DNA of 64,000 nt from Aliiglaciecola lipolytica. GTDB taxonomy: Bacteria > Pseudomonadota > Gammaproteobacteria > Enterobacterales > Alteromonadaceae. The notes under the pieces were generated by a model. It made no database searches and was not told the origin of the DNA. It was given only the letters and a program-made list of their open reading frames with translations. A program made the position numbers and the translations under genes. Shown piece after piece: positions 53,020 to 62,532 of this stretch (positions are counted from its first letter, which is position 1; every line of letters starts with the position of its first letter). The stretch lies in contig NZ_JAHKPT010000033.1 in NCBI RefSeq assembly GCF_018860635.1, positions 18,910 through 82,909 on the forward strand, written 5' to 3'.

Positions 53020-55242
53020 TTACCAAATCTTCACTCGATCTTTCGGTGCTAGAAATAATGCGTCACCTTTTTTGACATCAAATGCGGAATAAAATTCTGG
53101 CACGTTCGGTACCACACCATTCACTCTATATTCTGAGGGTGAATGTGGGTCAGTATTGACCTGGTTACGTAATGTTTCATCCCGTTGCACCGCTGCCCAT
53201 ACCTGAGCATAACCTAAGAAAACACGTTGTTGTCCAGTATAACCATCGAGAAATGGTGCTTCTTTGTCGGCTAGAGATAATTCATAGGCTTTGAGGGCAA
53301 TACTGAGTCCCCCTAAATCACCGATATTCTCGCCAAGGGTAAATTCACCATTAACATGTAGGTTTTTTAATGGGGTAAATTTATTATATTGTTGGACAAG
53401 TTGTTTGGTACGTTTTTCAAACTCTTGTTTATCTGCATCTGACCACCAATTACGCAGTACACCATCGCCATCAAAGGTACTGCCAGCATCGTCAAAGCCA
53501 TGGCCTATTTCATGCCCAATAACCGCGCCAATACCGCCGTAGTTAACTGCATCGTCAGCCTCCATATTAAAAAATGGTGGCTGCAAAATTCCAGCTGGAA
53601 ATACAATTTCATTAGCCGGAGGGTTGTAATAGGCATTCACGGTTTGTGGGGTCATGTCCCATTCGTGTTTCTGTACCGGACCTGGCTGTTTATCGAGTAT
53701 CTGCTGCCATTGCAGATCATCTGAGCGTTTGATATTGCCAACTAAGTCAGATTTCGAAATAGACAGTTTTGAATAGTCTTTCCATTCATCAGGATAGCCA
53801 ATTTTTGCAGTGAATTTGGATAGTTTGTCGAGCGCTTCCGCTTTGGTGGCATCCGACATCCAGTCCAGTTGTTTGATACTGACTTCGTAGGCTGTTAATA
53901 GATTATTGACTAAGTCTAACATGCGTTCTTTGGCGGCCGGTGGAAAGTGTTCTTTGACATATACCTCGCCTATCACTTCACCTAAGTGAGTATTTACGAA
54001 ATCAACGCCTCTGCGCCATCTTGGTCGTTGCTCTGTCACCCCATATAAGACTTTGCTGAAAAACTCAAAATTTGCTTTATCTAATTCAGTGGTTAAATAG
54101 CTTGATTGCTGATTGATAACCATCCATTTCAGATAAATTTTCCAAGTTGTGATTGGCGTTTTAGCAATGATGTTGTCTAACTCACGCATGTAATCGGGTT
54201 GCGTGACTACTAAGCCATCCAAGTCAGTTAATTCTAGTTCTTGCAACATTGCTGCCCAATCGAATTGAGGCATTAATTCAGATAACTTGGTTACTGGAAT
54301 TTTGTTGTATAGTGCAACCATATCTCGGGTTTTTTCTTTTTTCATATGCTTAGAAGCTAGTGTAGTTTCTAAGTCCAAAATAATTTTTGCGTTTTTTTCG
54401 GGATTCTCCAATCCTACTAATCCGAGCATTTTGGCAATGTGTTTCTGATATTTCCCTTTTATTTCCTGATAGGAACCTTTATCACTCGTATAATATTCTC
54501 TATCTGGTAATCCTAAACCTGCCTGCCATGAGTAAATCATGTAAGTTTTAGGGTTTTTTAGATCAATATATTGGCCAATAGCGAAAGGTGTACCAAAACT
54601 GTGTTTGTTGGCATAAGCAAAATAGCGCGCTAATTGTTGTTGATCCTGAATTTCATCAATTACCGCTAATTCAGTTAATAGTGGTGTCAAGCCTAATTTG
54701 TCGCGGTTTTCCATGTCGGTGTAAGATGTGTACAAGTCACCCACTTGTTGCTCATTGCTACCTTTTTCAAAATCGCCTTCTGAGGATTTTTTAATGATAG
54801 CCATAACTTTTTCTTGAGCTTCATCAGCGAGTAACTGAAATGAATTTAAACCGGCTTTATCTGATGGAATTTCAACCTTGTCTAACCATTTACCGTTAGC
54901 AAATCTGAAAAAATCGTCGCCCGGTTTAATGTCCGTATTAATATTATCCAATTTAAGCCCTGAGTGGCGAGTCACGGTTGTGACATCCGGTAATGCTGTT
55001 GCCGGAGTTTCAGTAACGGGCGATTCAGTTTTAGGATTGGTAGTAGGTGATTCTACGTTGGGAACTTCCACTTTAGGAGATTCAATTTGAGGAATCACCA
55101 GTTCAGGAGATTCAGTTTCTGGCTGCTCAATGGTGGTGTCTTCTATTTTCGGGGCTTCTTGCTTTTCTTCTTCAACAGGCGCTGGATCAGAGCATCCCCA
55201 TACAAAAACAATAACTACGAGCATTAAAATATAAATTTTCAT
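53020..55242 (-). CDS. M13-family zinc metallopeptidase lipoprotein
   Basis: 740 residues, neprilysin/PepO-type peptidase. The signal peptide ends in lipobox VWGC (cysteine at 17, followed by SDP), so it is a lipoprotein. Residues about 20-100 are a Pro/Glu/Ser-rich spacer with repeated ESP units. The catalytic domain carries NAYYNPPANEIVFPAGILQPPFF, the zinc motif HEIGH (577-581) and the third ligand in LGENIGDLGGL (638), ending in the M13-typical KKGDALFLAPKDRVKIW. Probably degrades short peptides outside the inner membrane. Convergent with dbpA across the shared terminator. Confidence 0.94.
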   Translation of the reverse strand: MKIYILMLVVIVFVWGCSDPAPVEEEKQEAPKIEDTTIEQPETESPELVIPQIESPKVEVPNVESPTTNPKTESPVTETPATALPDVTTVTRHSGLKLDNINTDIKPGDDFFRFANGKWLDKVEIPSDKAGLNSFQLLADEAQEKVMAIIKKSSEGDFEKGSNEQQVGDLYTSYTDMENRDKLGLTPLLTELAVIDEIQDQQQLARYFAYANKHSFGTPFAIGQYIDLKNPKTYMIYSWQAGLGLPDREYYTSDKGSYQEIKGKYQKHIAKMLGLVGLENPEKNAKIILDLETTLASKHMKKEKTRDMVALYNKIPVTKLSELMPQFDWAAMLQELELTDLDGLVVTQPDYMRELDNIIAKTPITTWKIYLKWMVINQQSSYLTTELDKANFEFFSKVLYGVTEQRPRWRRGVDFVNTHLGEVIGEVYVKEHFPPAAKERMLDLVNNLLTAYEVSIKQLDWMSDATKAEALDKLSKFTAKIGYPDEWKDYSKLSISKSDLVGNIKRSDDLQWQQILDKQPGPVQKHEWDMTPQTVNAYYNPPANEIVFPAGILQPPFFNMEADDAVNYGGIGAVIGHEIGHGFDDAGSTFDGDGVLRNWWSDADKQEFEKRTKQLVQQYNKFTPLKNLHVNGEFTLGENIGDLGGLSIALKAYELSLADKEAPFLDGYTGQQRVFLGYAQVWAAVQRDETLRNQVNTDPHSPSEYRVNGVVPNVPEFYSAFDVKKGDALFLAPKDRVKIW

Positions 55243-55303
55243 TAAATTCCCTTACATTTAACTAAATTGCTTAAGACTAAGTTCTTAGCTTCCAATCAAT
55301 GAC

Positions 55304-56110
55304 TTATTTACTAAATTTATAAATGAATCGATCTGTTTTTCCTCGAATCAACGGGGAAAAAACCGAGCTTTGGTGATTATCTTCTGGATTTCTCAGATAA
55401 AACGCCTCTTCGACAAGTGTAAAACCGGCTTGCGCAAATTGATGTTTAACAATGTTCGGGTCAATACGATGAAGGGTATTTGCTGCATCATAACCTGAAC
55501 CAGCCTGAGCGATGTGGTCTATTACCACGATAATGCCATCATCTTTGAGCACGCGATGCAGTTTTTCTAGCACTTTGACATGATCAACGACACCTTCGCG
55601 CAATTCAATTAATTTACCCCCTCGCACGGTATTAGTAAAAAATAAATCATGATATCCCAAGGCAGTAAACACTATGTCTACCGACTTATCAGCAACCTCT
55701 ATGTCAGCAATGGCAACATTGTCGAGTCTAACCACATTGCTAAGACGATTGTCTTTCGTTCTTTGAATGATATCTTTTTCACCAAAATTCCAATAAACAC
55801 TGTCGTTTTGCAAATAAACTAGGCCATCTTCACCTACAGCTCTGGAAAGGAGTTCAGAATACCAACCTCCACCGGCCAGCAAATCTAACACCGTATCTCC
55901 AGCAGATATGCCTGTGAAAGATAATACTTGTTGGGGAAGTCTAGCTTTATCTCGTTTAGCGTCTTCTACTGGTCTTTCCACAGATGAAAGGATATCGTTG
56001 ATTTGCTGTTTAGTTAACTGAACCGCGGTTGCATTCACCGAGAATATAATAAAGAAGATAGCGGATATTAATTTGATGCTATTTGAACAACGGGGTAATA
56101 CAGGTTTCAT
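55304..56110 (-). CDS. Exported class I SAM-dependent methyltransferase-like protein
   Basis: About 268 residues from ATG 56110. The N-terminal signal peptide (IKLISAIFFIIFSVNATA) is unusual for a SAM enzyme and places it outside the cytosol, as in the predicted methyltransferases of COG4798. The SAM fold is visible: GDTVLDLLAGGGWYSELLSRAVGEDGLVYLQND, VDIVFTALGYHD, LKDDGIIVVIDH and FTLVEEAFYLRNPEDNH at the C-terminus. Its substrate and how SAM would reach it are unknown. Confidence 0.85.
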   Translation of the reverse strand: MKPVLPRCSNSIKLISAIFFIIFSVNATAVQLTKQQINDILSSVERPVEDAKRDKARLPQQVLSFTGISAGDTVLDLLAGGGWYSELLSRAVGEDGLVYLQNDSVYWNFGEKDIIQRTKDNRLSNVVRLDNVAIADIEVADKSVDIVFTALGYHDLFFTNTVRGGKLIELREGVVDHVKVLEKLHRVLKDDGIIVVIDHIAQAGSGYDAANTLHRIDPNIVKHQFAQAGFTLVEEAFYLRNPEDNHQSSVFSPLIRGKTDRFIYKFSK

Positions 56111-56277
56111 GCTTAAATGTCCCAACTGAATATTTCTTGATGATCAATGGGGTAAAGAATAACGCCAACCACCAACAAAAATCACTAAAAACTGTAACAG
56201 AACAATTCAAATTTCTAATTCGTTGATATTTCGGGTAACTTACGTCTTCGTACATGTCTGCGTATAAAGGAATACCT

Positions 56278-56694
56278 ATGAATGCTACTATTATTGCTCT
56301 GCTCGGATACATCAGTTGGACGGTGTTTTTACTGATTTTATTAGCCAGCTATCGAACCTTTTTGGTGAGTCAGAAACAGCGATTACCCAATCAGTTCAAG
56401 GCCGACGGTTCAGATTCCCCTGATTTTGGGCAACGACTTACTCGGGCTCACCTTAATTGTGCAGAAAGTTTTGTGTTTATTGGTGGCACTATGCTGACAG
56501 CTCTGGCAACAAACGCCTCAGCGATTACTGATACGTTGGCGTATTACTTGCTGGCAGCAAGATTAGGACAATCTATTGTTCATCTTGTTTCGACCTCAGT
56601 ACTTGCCGTTCAGATTCGATTTGTGTTTTTTCTAATTCAGGTTGGAATTTGCGGTTATTGGTTATTCAAGTTAATAACAAATTTTGCATTTTAA
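56278..56694 (+). CDS. MAPEG-family membrane protein
   Basis: 138 residues, four hydrophobic helices. MAPEG features: ALLGYISWTVFLLILLASYRTF, the conserved charged segment FGQRLTRAHLNCAESFVFIGGTML, and ARLGQSIVHLVST. MAPEG proteins are glutathione-dependent transferases or isomerases in eukaryotes; bacterial members are of unclear role. ATG 56278 follows AAAGGA at six bases; a frame extending to 56254 is unlikely. The next gene begins 25 bases later. Confidence 0.88.
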   Translation: MNATIIALLGYISWTVFLLILLASYRTFLVSQKQRLPNQFKADGSDSPDFGQRLTRAHLNCAESFVFIGGTMLTALATNASAITDTLAYYLLAARLGQSIVHLVSTSVLAVQIRFVFFLIQVGICGYWLFKLITNFAF

Positions 56695-56719
56695 GATTTT
56701 AAAGATAAGGTGATTATTT

Positions 56720-57331
56720 ATGCTAGATATGAATTTATTCAAACAAATCTCCCCATGTGAATATGCTGACGCATTACCTCGTGAGCAATTTATTGATTAT
56801 AAAATATCAAGTTTATGGCCACAGCCCCCACGTATTGCCGGACCTGCTTTTACAGTGTTTTGCGAAGATGGTGATCATTTAATGTTACATGCGGCTATCT
56901 ATGAAGCTTCACCAGGGGATATCATTGTTGTAAAGTCTGATCCGCAGTTTGCTGCAGCGGGTGGAAACGTTTGTGCAATCGCTAAACAGCGAGGAATTGC
57001 TGGGTTTGTTATTGATGGCGTCATTCGTGATTTGGCAGAAACCCGTGACATTCAATTCCCTGTTTTTGCCCGTGGTGTGATTCCTTTTCCTGCCGCCAAA
57101 AAAGCCTACTCACCCCTAAATCAAACTATCAAATGTGGTGGTGTTACGGTCAATCCAGGGGATATCGTTATTGCTGATGAAGAAGGGATAGCTGTTGTAC
57201 CTAAAGACCAAGCTCAGTCAGCATATGAAATTGCCAAAGCTCGCACCGACAAAGATGCGCAAACGTCATTGCAGCAATGGCAAGATAACCATAAACGTAA
57301 TATTGATAATATTATTTCGAAGCTCAAATAA
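56720..57331 (+). CDS. RraA/HMG-aldolase-family protein
   Basis: 203 residues of the RraA-like superfamily, which includes the regulator RraA and class II 4-hydroxy-4-methyl-2-oxoglutarate aldolases. Seen: PPRIAGPAFTVFCEDGDHLMLHAAIYEASPGDIIVVKSD, the metal and pyruvate site GGNVCAIAKQRGIAGFVIDGVIRDLAE, FPVFARGV and GDIVIADEEGIAVVP. The RD pair after DGVI is kept, so aldolase or oxaloacetate decarboxylase activity is plausible. Following gene is an ABC exporter, 18 bases downstream. Confidence 0.85.
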   Translation: MLDMNLFKQISPCEYADALPREQFIDYKISSLWPQPPRIAGPAFTVFCEDGDHLMLHAAIYEASPGDIIVVKSDPQFAAAGGNVCAIAKQRGIAGFVIDGVIRDLAETRDIQFPVFARGVIPFPAAKKAYSPLNQTIKCGGVTVNPGDIVIADEEGIAVVPKDQAQSAYEIAKARTDKDAQTSLQQWQDNHKRNIDNIISKLK

Positions 57332-57349
57332 ACTTTAATTGGATAGTGC

Positions 57350-59191
57350 ATGTTTTCATTTTTTGAACGGTTGACAAAACCGTTCCCTGTTGAGCACCCA
57401 ACAAAACCTCCTCAGACCCTAGTTGCTTTTTGTCGTCATTACACTAAAGGTATGTGGCCTGTAATCTTTACGGTATCGATTTTAGCTGCGTCTGTTGCGG
57501 CTTTAGAGGTTTCCTTGTTTAGTTATGTCGGTCAACTTGTTGATTGGCTGTCTGAGCGTGATCCGGAAACCTTTATACAGCAGGAGAGTGGCAGCCTAAT
57601 CTGGATGGGCACAGTCATTCTAGTGATATTACCTTGTTTAGTGATATTACAGTCTTTGTTGACCCATCAAACGTTATTGGGTAATTACCCGATGAAGATA
57701 CGTTGGCAAGCACATCGATATTTACTTGGTCAAAGTATCGGTTTTTTCCAAAATGAATTTGCTGGACGTGTCGCTACTAAAGTGATGCAAACCGCACTGG
57801 CTGTGCGTGAAGCAGTGATGAAATCACTCGATATTTTCGTGTATGTGAGTGTTTACTTTATCAGTATTTTAGTACTGGTTTTTTCGATTGATTGGCGTTT
57901 GAGTGTGCCATTGTTAATTTGGTTACTGACTTATTTTATTATTCTGCGGACGTTTATTCCGCGGCTTAAAAAAGTCTCGCAAAAACAAGCTGATGCGCGC
58001 TCAATCATGACCGGCCGAATCGTTGATAGTTATACTAATATTATGACGGTTAAGCTGTTTTCCCACAGTCAACGTGAATCAGACTATGCAAAAGAAGGTA
58101 TGAGTGGATTTTTGCATACGGTTTATCCGCAGATGCGTTTAGTCACGACACTTTATGGGTTTGTTTGGTTTTCTAATGCTCTATTGGTTTTTAGTGTCAG
58201 CGCACTATCTATCTACTTGTGGTTGAATCATCTAGTAACCCCAGGTGACTTAGCGGTCGCAATTAGCTTGTGTTTACGCCTCAACGGCATGGCGCAATGG
58301 ATTATGTGGGAAGTATCTTCACTATTTGAAAATATTGGTACTGTACAAGATGGGATCAATACCCTTGCCAATGATGTTGTTGTGCAAGACGTACCTGATG
58401 CCCCTAATTTACAGGTCCGCGGCGGAGCGATTGAGTTTAACAATGTTGATTTCGGTTATGCAGGTCCTGAAGGAAAGCCCATAGATGTATTCAAACAATT
58501 GAATCTTTCAATCAAACCAGGTGAAAAAGTTGGATTAGTGGGACGCTCTGGGGCGGGTAAGTCTACTTTAGTCAATTTATTGCTGAGATTTTATGATGTG
58601 CAAAGTGGCAATATTCTCATTGACGGGCAAGAGATAAAACACGTTAAGCAGGAAAGCCTGCGAGCCAATATTAGTATGGTGACGCAAGATACGTCTTTAT
58701 TGCACCGATCTGTGCGCGAAAACATTATTTATGGTCGCGCCTCTGCCACAGAAGAGCAAATGATAACTGCGGCAAAACAAGCTGAAGCGGACGAGTTTAT
58801 TCAGCAGCTTTCTGACTTGAATGGCAATATCGGGTACGACGCACAGGTAGGTGAGCGAGGCGTTAAATTATCTGGTGGTCAACGACAAAGAATTGCAATT
58901 GCCAGAGTGATGTTAAAAGACGCTCCGATTTTAATTTTAGATGAAGCAACTTCTGCATTGGATTCAGAAGTCGAAGCGGCTATTCAACAATGCTTAAACA
59001 AAGTAATGGTGAATAAGACTGTGCTAGCCATTGCCCATAGATTATCCACCATCGCCCAAATGGACCGTTTGTTAGTTTTAGAGCAAGGAAAAATCGTGGA
59101 ATCAGGTAGCCACAGTGAACTGTTGGCAAAAAATGGTATTTACGCAAAATTATGGTCTCATCAAACGGGAGGATTTATTGGGGTTGATTAA
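57350..59191 (+). CDS. ABC-type exporter, fused membrane and ATPase domains
   Basis: 613 residues: six-helix ABC membrane domain (about 30-330) and ATPase domain (about 370-605). ATPase motifs: Walker A VGRSGAGKSTLVNLLLRFYD, Q-loop SMVTQDTSLLHRSVRENI, signature LSGGQRQRIAIARVML, Walker B ILILDEATSALDSE and the switch histidine in AIAHRLSTIAQ. It works as a homodimer or with an unidentified partner half. Related to bacterial multidrug and lipid exporters of the MsbA type, but substrate is unknown. Preceded by the RraA-like gene. Confidence 0.93.
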   Translation: MFSFFERLTKPFPVEHPTKPPQTLVAFCRHYTKGMWPVIFTVSILAASVAALEVSLFSYVGQLVDWLSERDPETFIQQESGSLIWMGTVILVILPCLVILQSLLTHQTLLGNYPMKIRWQAHRYLLGQSIGFFQNEFAGRVATKVMQTALAVREAVMKSLDIFVYVSVYFISILVLVFSIDWRLSVPLLIWLLTYFIILRTFIPRLKKVSQKQADARSIMTGRIVDSYTNIMTVKLFSHSQRESDYAKEGMSGFLHTVYPQMRLVTTLYGFVWFSNALLVFSVSALSIYLWLNHLVTPGDLAVAISLCLRLNGMAQWIMWEVSSLFENIGTVQDGINTLANDVVVQDVPDAPNLQVRGGAIEFNNVDFGYAGPEGKPIDVFKQLNLSIKPGEKVGLVGRSGAGKSTLVNLLLRFYDVQSGNILIDGQEIKHVKQESLRANISMVTQDTSLLHRSVRENIIYGRASATEEQMITAAKQAEADEFIQQLSDLNGNIGYDAQVGERGVKLSGGQRQRIAIARVMLKDAPILILDEATSALDSEVEAAIQQCLNKVMVNKTVLAIAHRLSTIAQMDRLLVLEQGKIVESGSHSELLAKNGIYAKLWSHQTGGFIGVD

Positions 59192-59505
59192 TTCGCACTC
59201 CCTGATGAGCTAAATCAAAGACTCCTGATGTTTTGCATTGGGAGTTTATATATTTCATTTCGGTTTTTTCAAACAATCCTTCACTCAAAAGCAAAGCGCA
59301 AAATCTGTATTTTCCTAGCTTATTGTTTTCTTTACCTTTTAATTTGACGGGTAAAAAAACCACCTAAAAAGGGTAAAAAAAGGTTGCATTTAGTTGACCG
59401 TATGGTTAGTTTTTAACCTGAGATTATTAAGTGAGCAGCTAAATCTGCCTTTTCAAGTCACTTTATAGCGTCTCACTTTAATAAGAAATATAGGATTTCG
59501 AGCCC

Positions 59506-59571
59506 ATGAAAAACCTACGACTCAAAGCAATCTACAAGCGAATTTTGAACTTTTCGGCATTCAAGACTTAG
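59506..59571 (+). CDS. Possible 21-residue leader peptide
   Basis: ATG 59506 opens a 21-codon frame (MKNLRLKAIYKRILNFSAFK plus T) ending at TAG 59571, with AGGAT ten bases upstream. The peptide is basic (seven Lys/Arg). It ends about 180 bases before the subtilase start. It may be a regulatory leader peptide or chance; no homology recognised. Confidence 0.3.
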   Translation: MKNLRLKAIYKRILNFSAFKT

Positions 59572-59651
59572 CGACTCTTATCTAATTTAACTTCTGAATA
59601 TAATCCTAAACCCAGTCTGAGCAGACCTGGGCGGAATTCTTATGTCTTTAA

Positions 59652-59672
59652 AAAGGAGGAAGGTCTATGTAA
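59652..59672 (+). promoter_or_regulatory. Strong Shine-Dalgarno with start-stop (ATG-TAA)
   Basis: AAGGAGGA (59652-59659) is followed by ATG TAA at 59667-59672, i.e. a near-perfect ribosome-binding site for a one-codon frame. It sits 82 bases before the subtilase ATG, which itself has only a weak site. This could hold ribosomes on the leader. Confidence 0.5.
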
Positions 59673-59753
59673 CCAATTAAAATTTAAGTAAATATTTAAA
59701 CAAATTTAAAAATAATAAAAATTAAAATAACGACAGAAATAGGAAAATCGGGA

Positions 59754-62177
59754 ATGAATAATAAAAAGTTTCTCATCAGCGCCTTAGGTGTAGCTGTGAT
59801 GAGTATTACCCACACAATGGCTGCACAGCCATCTCCAAATTTGCAGTTTGCTGAATGGTTGGCGTCACAAAACCCAGAACTGAATAATCAGCTAACGGAT
59901 CGATTAATTGTAAAATTTAAAAATCAGACTACTTTGCATGAAATAGAAACGGCCAGTACTGATTTAAGTTCAGAGTCGGAGATAAATAATGGATTGTCAA
60001 TTGCTCCTGGTCAAATCTCTGCGGGTAGCAATCTATTAACTAAGCTAGCCACTAAAACTGGTCAGCAAATGCGTTTCGTAAAAACCAATAAACAGGGAAG
60101 GGCAATCTTAAAGTTAGACAAGCGAATGTCGAAAGCAGCCATGCAATCCATTATTTTACAAATGCAGCAAGACCCTTTGGTTGAATCTGTTGAAGCTGAT
60201 CCAATTCGCTATTTAATGGCGCAATCACAGCCTTGGGGAATTGCTAATGTTCAAGCTGATCAGTTGTCTGATGTCAGTGCTGGTGGCAAAACGGTATGTA
60301 TAATTGACTCTGGCTATGACATTAACAACCCTGATCTTAGTGCTAATTCGGTTTCTGGGAGCAATAATTCAGGTACCGGAAATTGGTACGTGCCAGGAGG
60401 ATCTCATGGTACTCATGTAGCAGGCACTATTGCTGGAATTAATAATGCTGAAGGGATTGTCGGCGTGCTTCCTAACCAAAATATTAATCTGCATATCATC
60501 AAAGTATTTAATGAATCAGGCTGGGGTTACTCTAGTGATTTAGCCGATGCGGTTGAAACCTGTGAGGCAAATGGTGCGGATGTAGTCAATATGTCATTGG
60601 GTGGTGCCGGTTCTTCTACAAGCGAAAGCAATCGTCTTACCGCCGTCGCCAATAATGGTGTTTTGTTAGTCGCCGCAGCAGGAAATGCTGGGGACTCAAG
60701 TCACTCTTATCCGGCGTCTTATAGTTCGGTTATCTCTGTTGCCGCAGTGGATGAAACAGGTTTAAGAGCTGAATTTTCTCAATATACCAACCAAGTTGAA
60801 CTATCTGCACCAGGGGAAGCGATTCTTTCTACTGTGGGTATTAATGATGGGCGGCAGGGTTATTTAACGTTCAATGGAACGACACTAGGAGATGACCGAG
60901 TTTTACCGCCGTCACGCTATATTGTTAGTGGCGGAAGTTACGCAATCAATAATATTAACGGTTCAGTTTCTGGAGTGATAGGAGCCTGTAGTACCAGCAG
61001 TAGCGGTAGTTTCAGTTGCTCAAATATGAGCAACAAAATTTGTGTTGTAGAGCGTGCAGACAATCAAGCGGGCAGTACTTATCCTGAAATTAACGCGGCA
61101 TTAGCTTGCGATAATGCGGGAGCGGCGGGGATTGTGATTTATAGCAATGCCGAGCGTCCTGGATTGCAAAATCCATTTTTGGTAGATGACAGTAGTCAAA
61201 TTACAGTGCCAACAGTGTCGGTCAATCGAACTCTTGGTCAGCAATTAATTGCAGCGGCAGGCACATCGGCTACGTTACAGGTGTTAGGTAATACGGATTA
61301 CGCCTACTACAACGGAACTTCTATGGCGAGTCCACATGTTGCTGGGGTAGCAGCTTTGGTCTGGGCTAATAACCCCAGTTGTAGTGCTTCCCAAGTACGC
61401 AGCGCGTTAGGCGCGACGGCTTTTGATTTGGAGTCGACCGGACGGGATAACCAAACGGGCTATGGTTTAGTGCAAGCGAAAGCAGCGTCAGACTATTTAG
61501 CTGCAAATTGCAGTGGCAATGGTGGTGGAGATCCAGGAGGGAATGTACTAATTAACGGAACTGCGGTGATCGGGTTATCTGGCGCGTCTAATTCTGAACT
61601 ACTTTACAGCATTGATATCCCTGAAGGAGCAAGCGATTTGGTTTTCTCTATGAGTGGTGGCTCTGGAGATGCTGATTTGTATGTTAAATATGCAACTGAA
61701 CCATCCACAAATAGTTATGATTGCAGACCCTACCTAGGTGGTAATAATGAATCTTGCAGTGTAGATCCGGTTCAAGCTGGTACCTATTACGTTAAAATAA
61801 TTGGTTACAGTGCCTATTCTGGTGTGTCCATACAAGCTGATTATACTGAATCAGCAGGTGGTGGAGGAAATGATGGCTCGTTAACTGTAATTGAAGATAT
61901 TTCCGCATCACGTCGTAATTGGGTGTATTACACAGTAGAAGTTCCAGCGGGTTCATCAGTGTTGGATGTGAGTACCAATGGCGGCAGCGGTGATGCCGAT
62001 CTCTATGTTCGATATGGTAGTAACCCAACTACCGGTAGTTATGATTGTCGACCATACCAAAATGGCAATACTGAAAGCTGTTCGTTTAATTCACCGCAAA
62101 CAGGTACTTGGTATGTGGGTATTCGCGCTTACAGCACATTTTCGAATTTAACATTGACGATGGAAGTTCAACCTTAA
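59754..62177 (+). CDS. Secreted S8 subtilisin-like protease with PA and two PPC domains
   Basis: 807 residues. Signal peptide 1-24; propeptide 25-155 with an inhibitor-I9-like stretch (SKAAMQSIILQMQQDPLVESVEADP). Catalytic Asp185 (VCIIDSGYD), His218 (GGSHGTHVAG) and Ser523 (NGTSMASPHVAG). A PA-type insertion (about 365-505) lies between the histidine and serine blocks. C-terminal: two pre-peptidase PPC domains, each with GSGDADLYV and SYDCRPY, joined by glycine-rich linkers. PPC tails are usually cleaved after secretion. The type is common in marine Alteromonadales and used to digest extracellular protein. Weak hairpin terminator follows. Confidence 0.95.
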   Translation: MNNKKFLISALGVAVMSITHTMAAQPSPNLQFAEWLASQNPELNNQLTDRLIVKFKNQTTLHEIETASTDLSSESEINNGLSIAPGQISAGSNLLTKLATKTGQQMRFVKTNKQGRAILKLDKRMSKAAMQSIILQMQQDPLVESVEADPIRYLMAQSQPWGIANVQADQLSDVSAGGKTVCIIDSGYDINNPDLSANSVSGSNNSGTGNWYVPGGSHGTHVAGTIAGINNAEGIVGVLPNQNINLHIIKVFNESGWGYSSDLADAVETCEANGADVVNMSLGGAGSSTSESNRLTAVANNGVLLVAAAGNAGDSSHSYPASYSSVISVAAVDETGLRAEFSQYTNQVELSAPGEAILSTVGINDGRQGYLTFNGTTLGDDRVLPPSRYIVSGGSYAINNINGSVSGVIGACSTSSSGSFSCSNMSNKICVVERADNQAGSTYPEINAALACDNAGAAGIVIYSNAERPGLQNPFLVDDSSQITVPTVSVNRTLGQQLIAAAGTSATLQVLGNTDYAYYNGTSMASPHVAGVAALVWANNPSCSASQVRSALGATAFDLESTGRDNQTGYGLVQAKAASDYLAANCSGNGGGDPGGNVLINGTAVIGLSGASNSELLYSIDIPEGASDLVFSMSGGSGDADLYVKYATEPSTNSYDCRPYLGGNNESCSVDPVQAGTYYVKIIGYSAYSGVSIQADYTESAGGGGNDGSLTVIEDISASRRNWVYYTVEVPAGSSVLDVSTNGGSGDADLYVRYGSNPTTGSYDCRPYQNGNTESCSFNSPQTGTWYVGIRAYSTFSNLTLTMEVQP

Positions 62178-62193
62178 ATATCCATTAAAAATC

Positions 62194-62223
62194 AAATAGG
62201 CCGTCTAGCAAGGCGGCTTATTT
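62194..62223 (+). terminator. Hairpin terminator after the subtilase
   Basis: AAATAGGCCG (62194-62203) pairs with CGGCTTATTT (62214-62223), one G-T wobble, loop of ten bases. The T run is modest. Confidence 0.55.
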
Positions 62224-62345
62224 AACCTCAAACTAAAATAACTTTTAGTAGCCCTTGGGTATGGATTAAGTGAAGCCAAAGAATAGCGACGATTAATAGT
62301 TGCTAGCTCCACTGCTATTTTCCGCTTGTCGGAATTCATTTTTAC

Positions 62346-62373
62346 TTGAATAGCGCGGCTCAATGAGTATAAT
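62346..62373 (+). promoter_or_regulatory. Sigma-70 promoter of tRNA-Trp/secE/nusG
   Basis: TTGAAT (62346-62351) and TATAAT (62368-62373) with a 16-base spacer, followed by a GC-containing discriminator (ACGCGTCCC), typical of growth-rate and stringent control. The tRNA begins 83 bases further on. Confidence 0.85.
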
Positions 62374-62455
62374 ACGCGTCCCTCCTTGTGTGACTCCAAA
62401 TTTTCCAATAAAAAAATTGGTTCAAATCACAAAGATGGTGTAACTGAAATTTGTT

Positions 62456-62532
62456 AGGGGTGTAGTTCCAATTGGTAGAACAGCGGTCTCCAAAACCGAT
62501 GGTTGGGGGTTCGAATCCCTCCACCCCTGCCA
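62456..62532 (+). tRNA. tRNA-Trp (anticodon CCA)
   Basis: Cloverleaf is evident: acceptor stem AGGGGTG/CACCCCT, anticodon arm CGGTCTCCAAAACCG with CCA anticodon, T arm GGGGGTTCGAATCCCTC and encoded CCA end. 77 bases, one more than E. coli tRNA-Trp, due to an extra base in the D loop. Placement before secE-nusG is the usual gammaproteobacterial arrangement. Confidence 0.97.

Larger units (their letters stand above)
59192..59753 (+). other. Leader and intergenic region before the secreted subtilase
   Basis: 562 bases without a normal gene. It holds a 21-codon frame (59506-59571), an imperfect hairpin starting CCCAGTCTG (59611-59631), a strong Shine-Dalgarno followed by ATG-TAA (59652-59672), and then an 80-base run rich in A and T before the protease start. 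If transcription starts upstream of these, the protease has a long structured leader. Confidence 0.6.

Noticed and set aside
59394..59422. TTGACC as a -35 for the subtilase promoter
   Set aside because: No acceptable -10 hexamer at 16-18 bases; nearest TATA-like sequences are at the wrong spacing.
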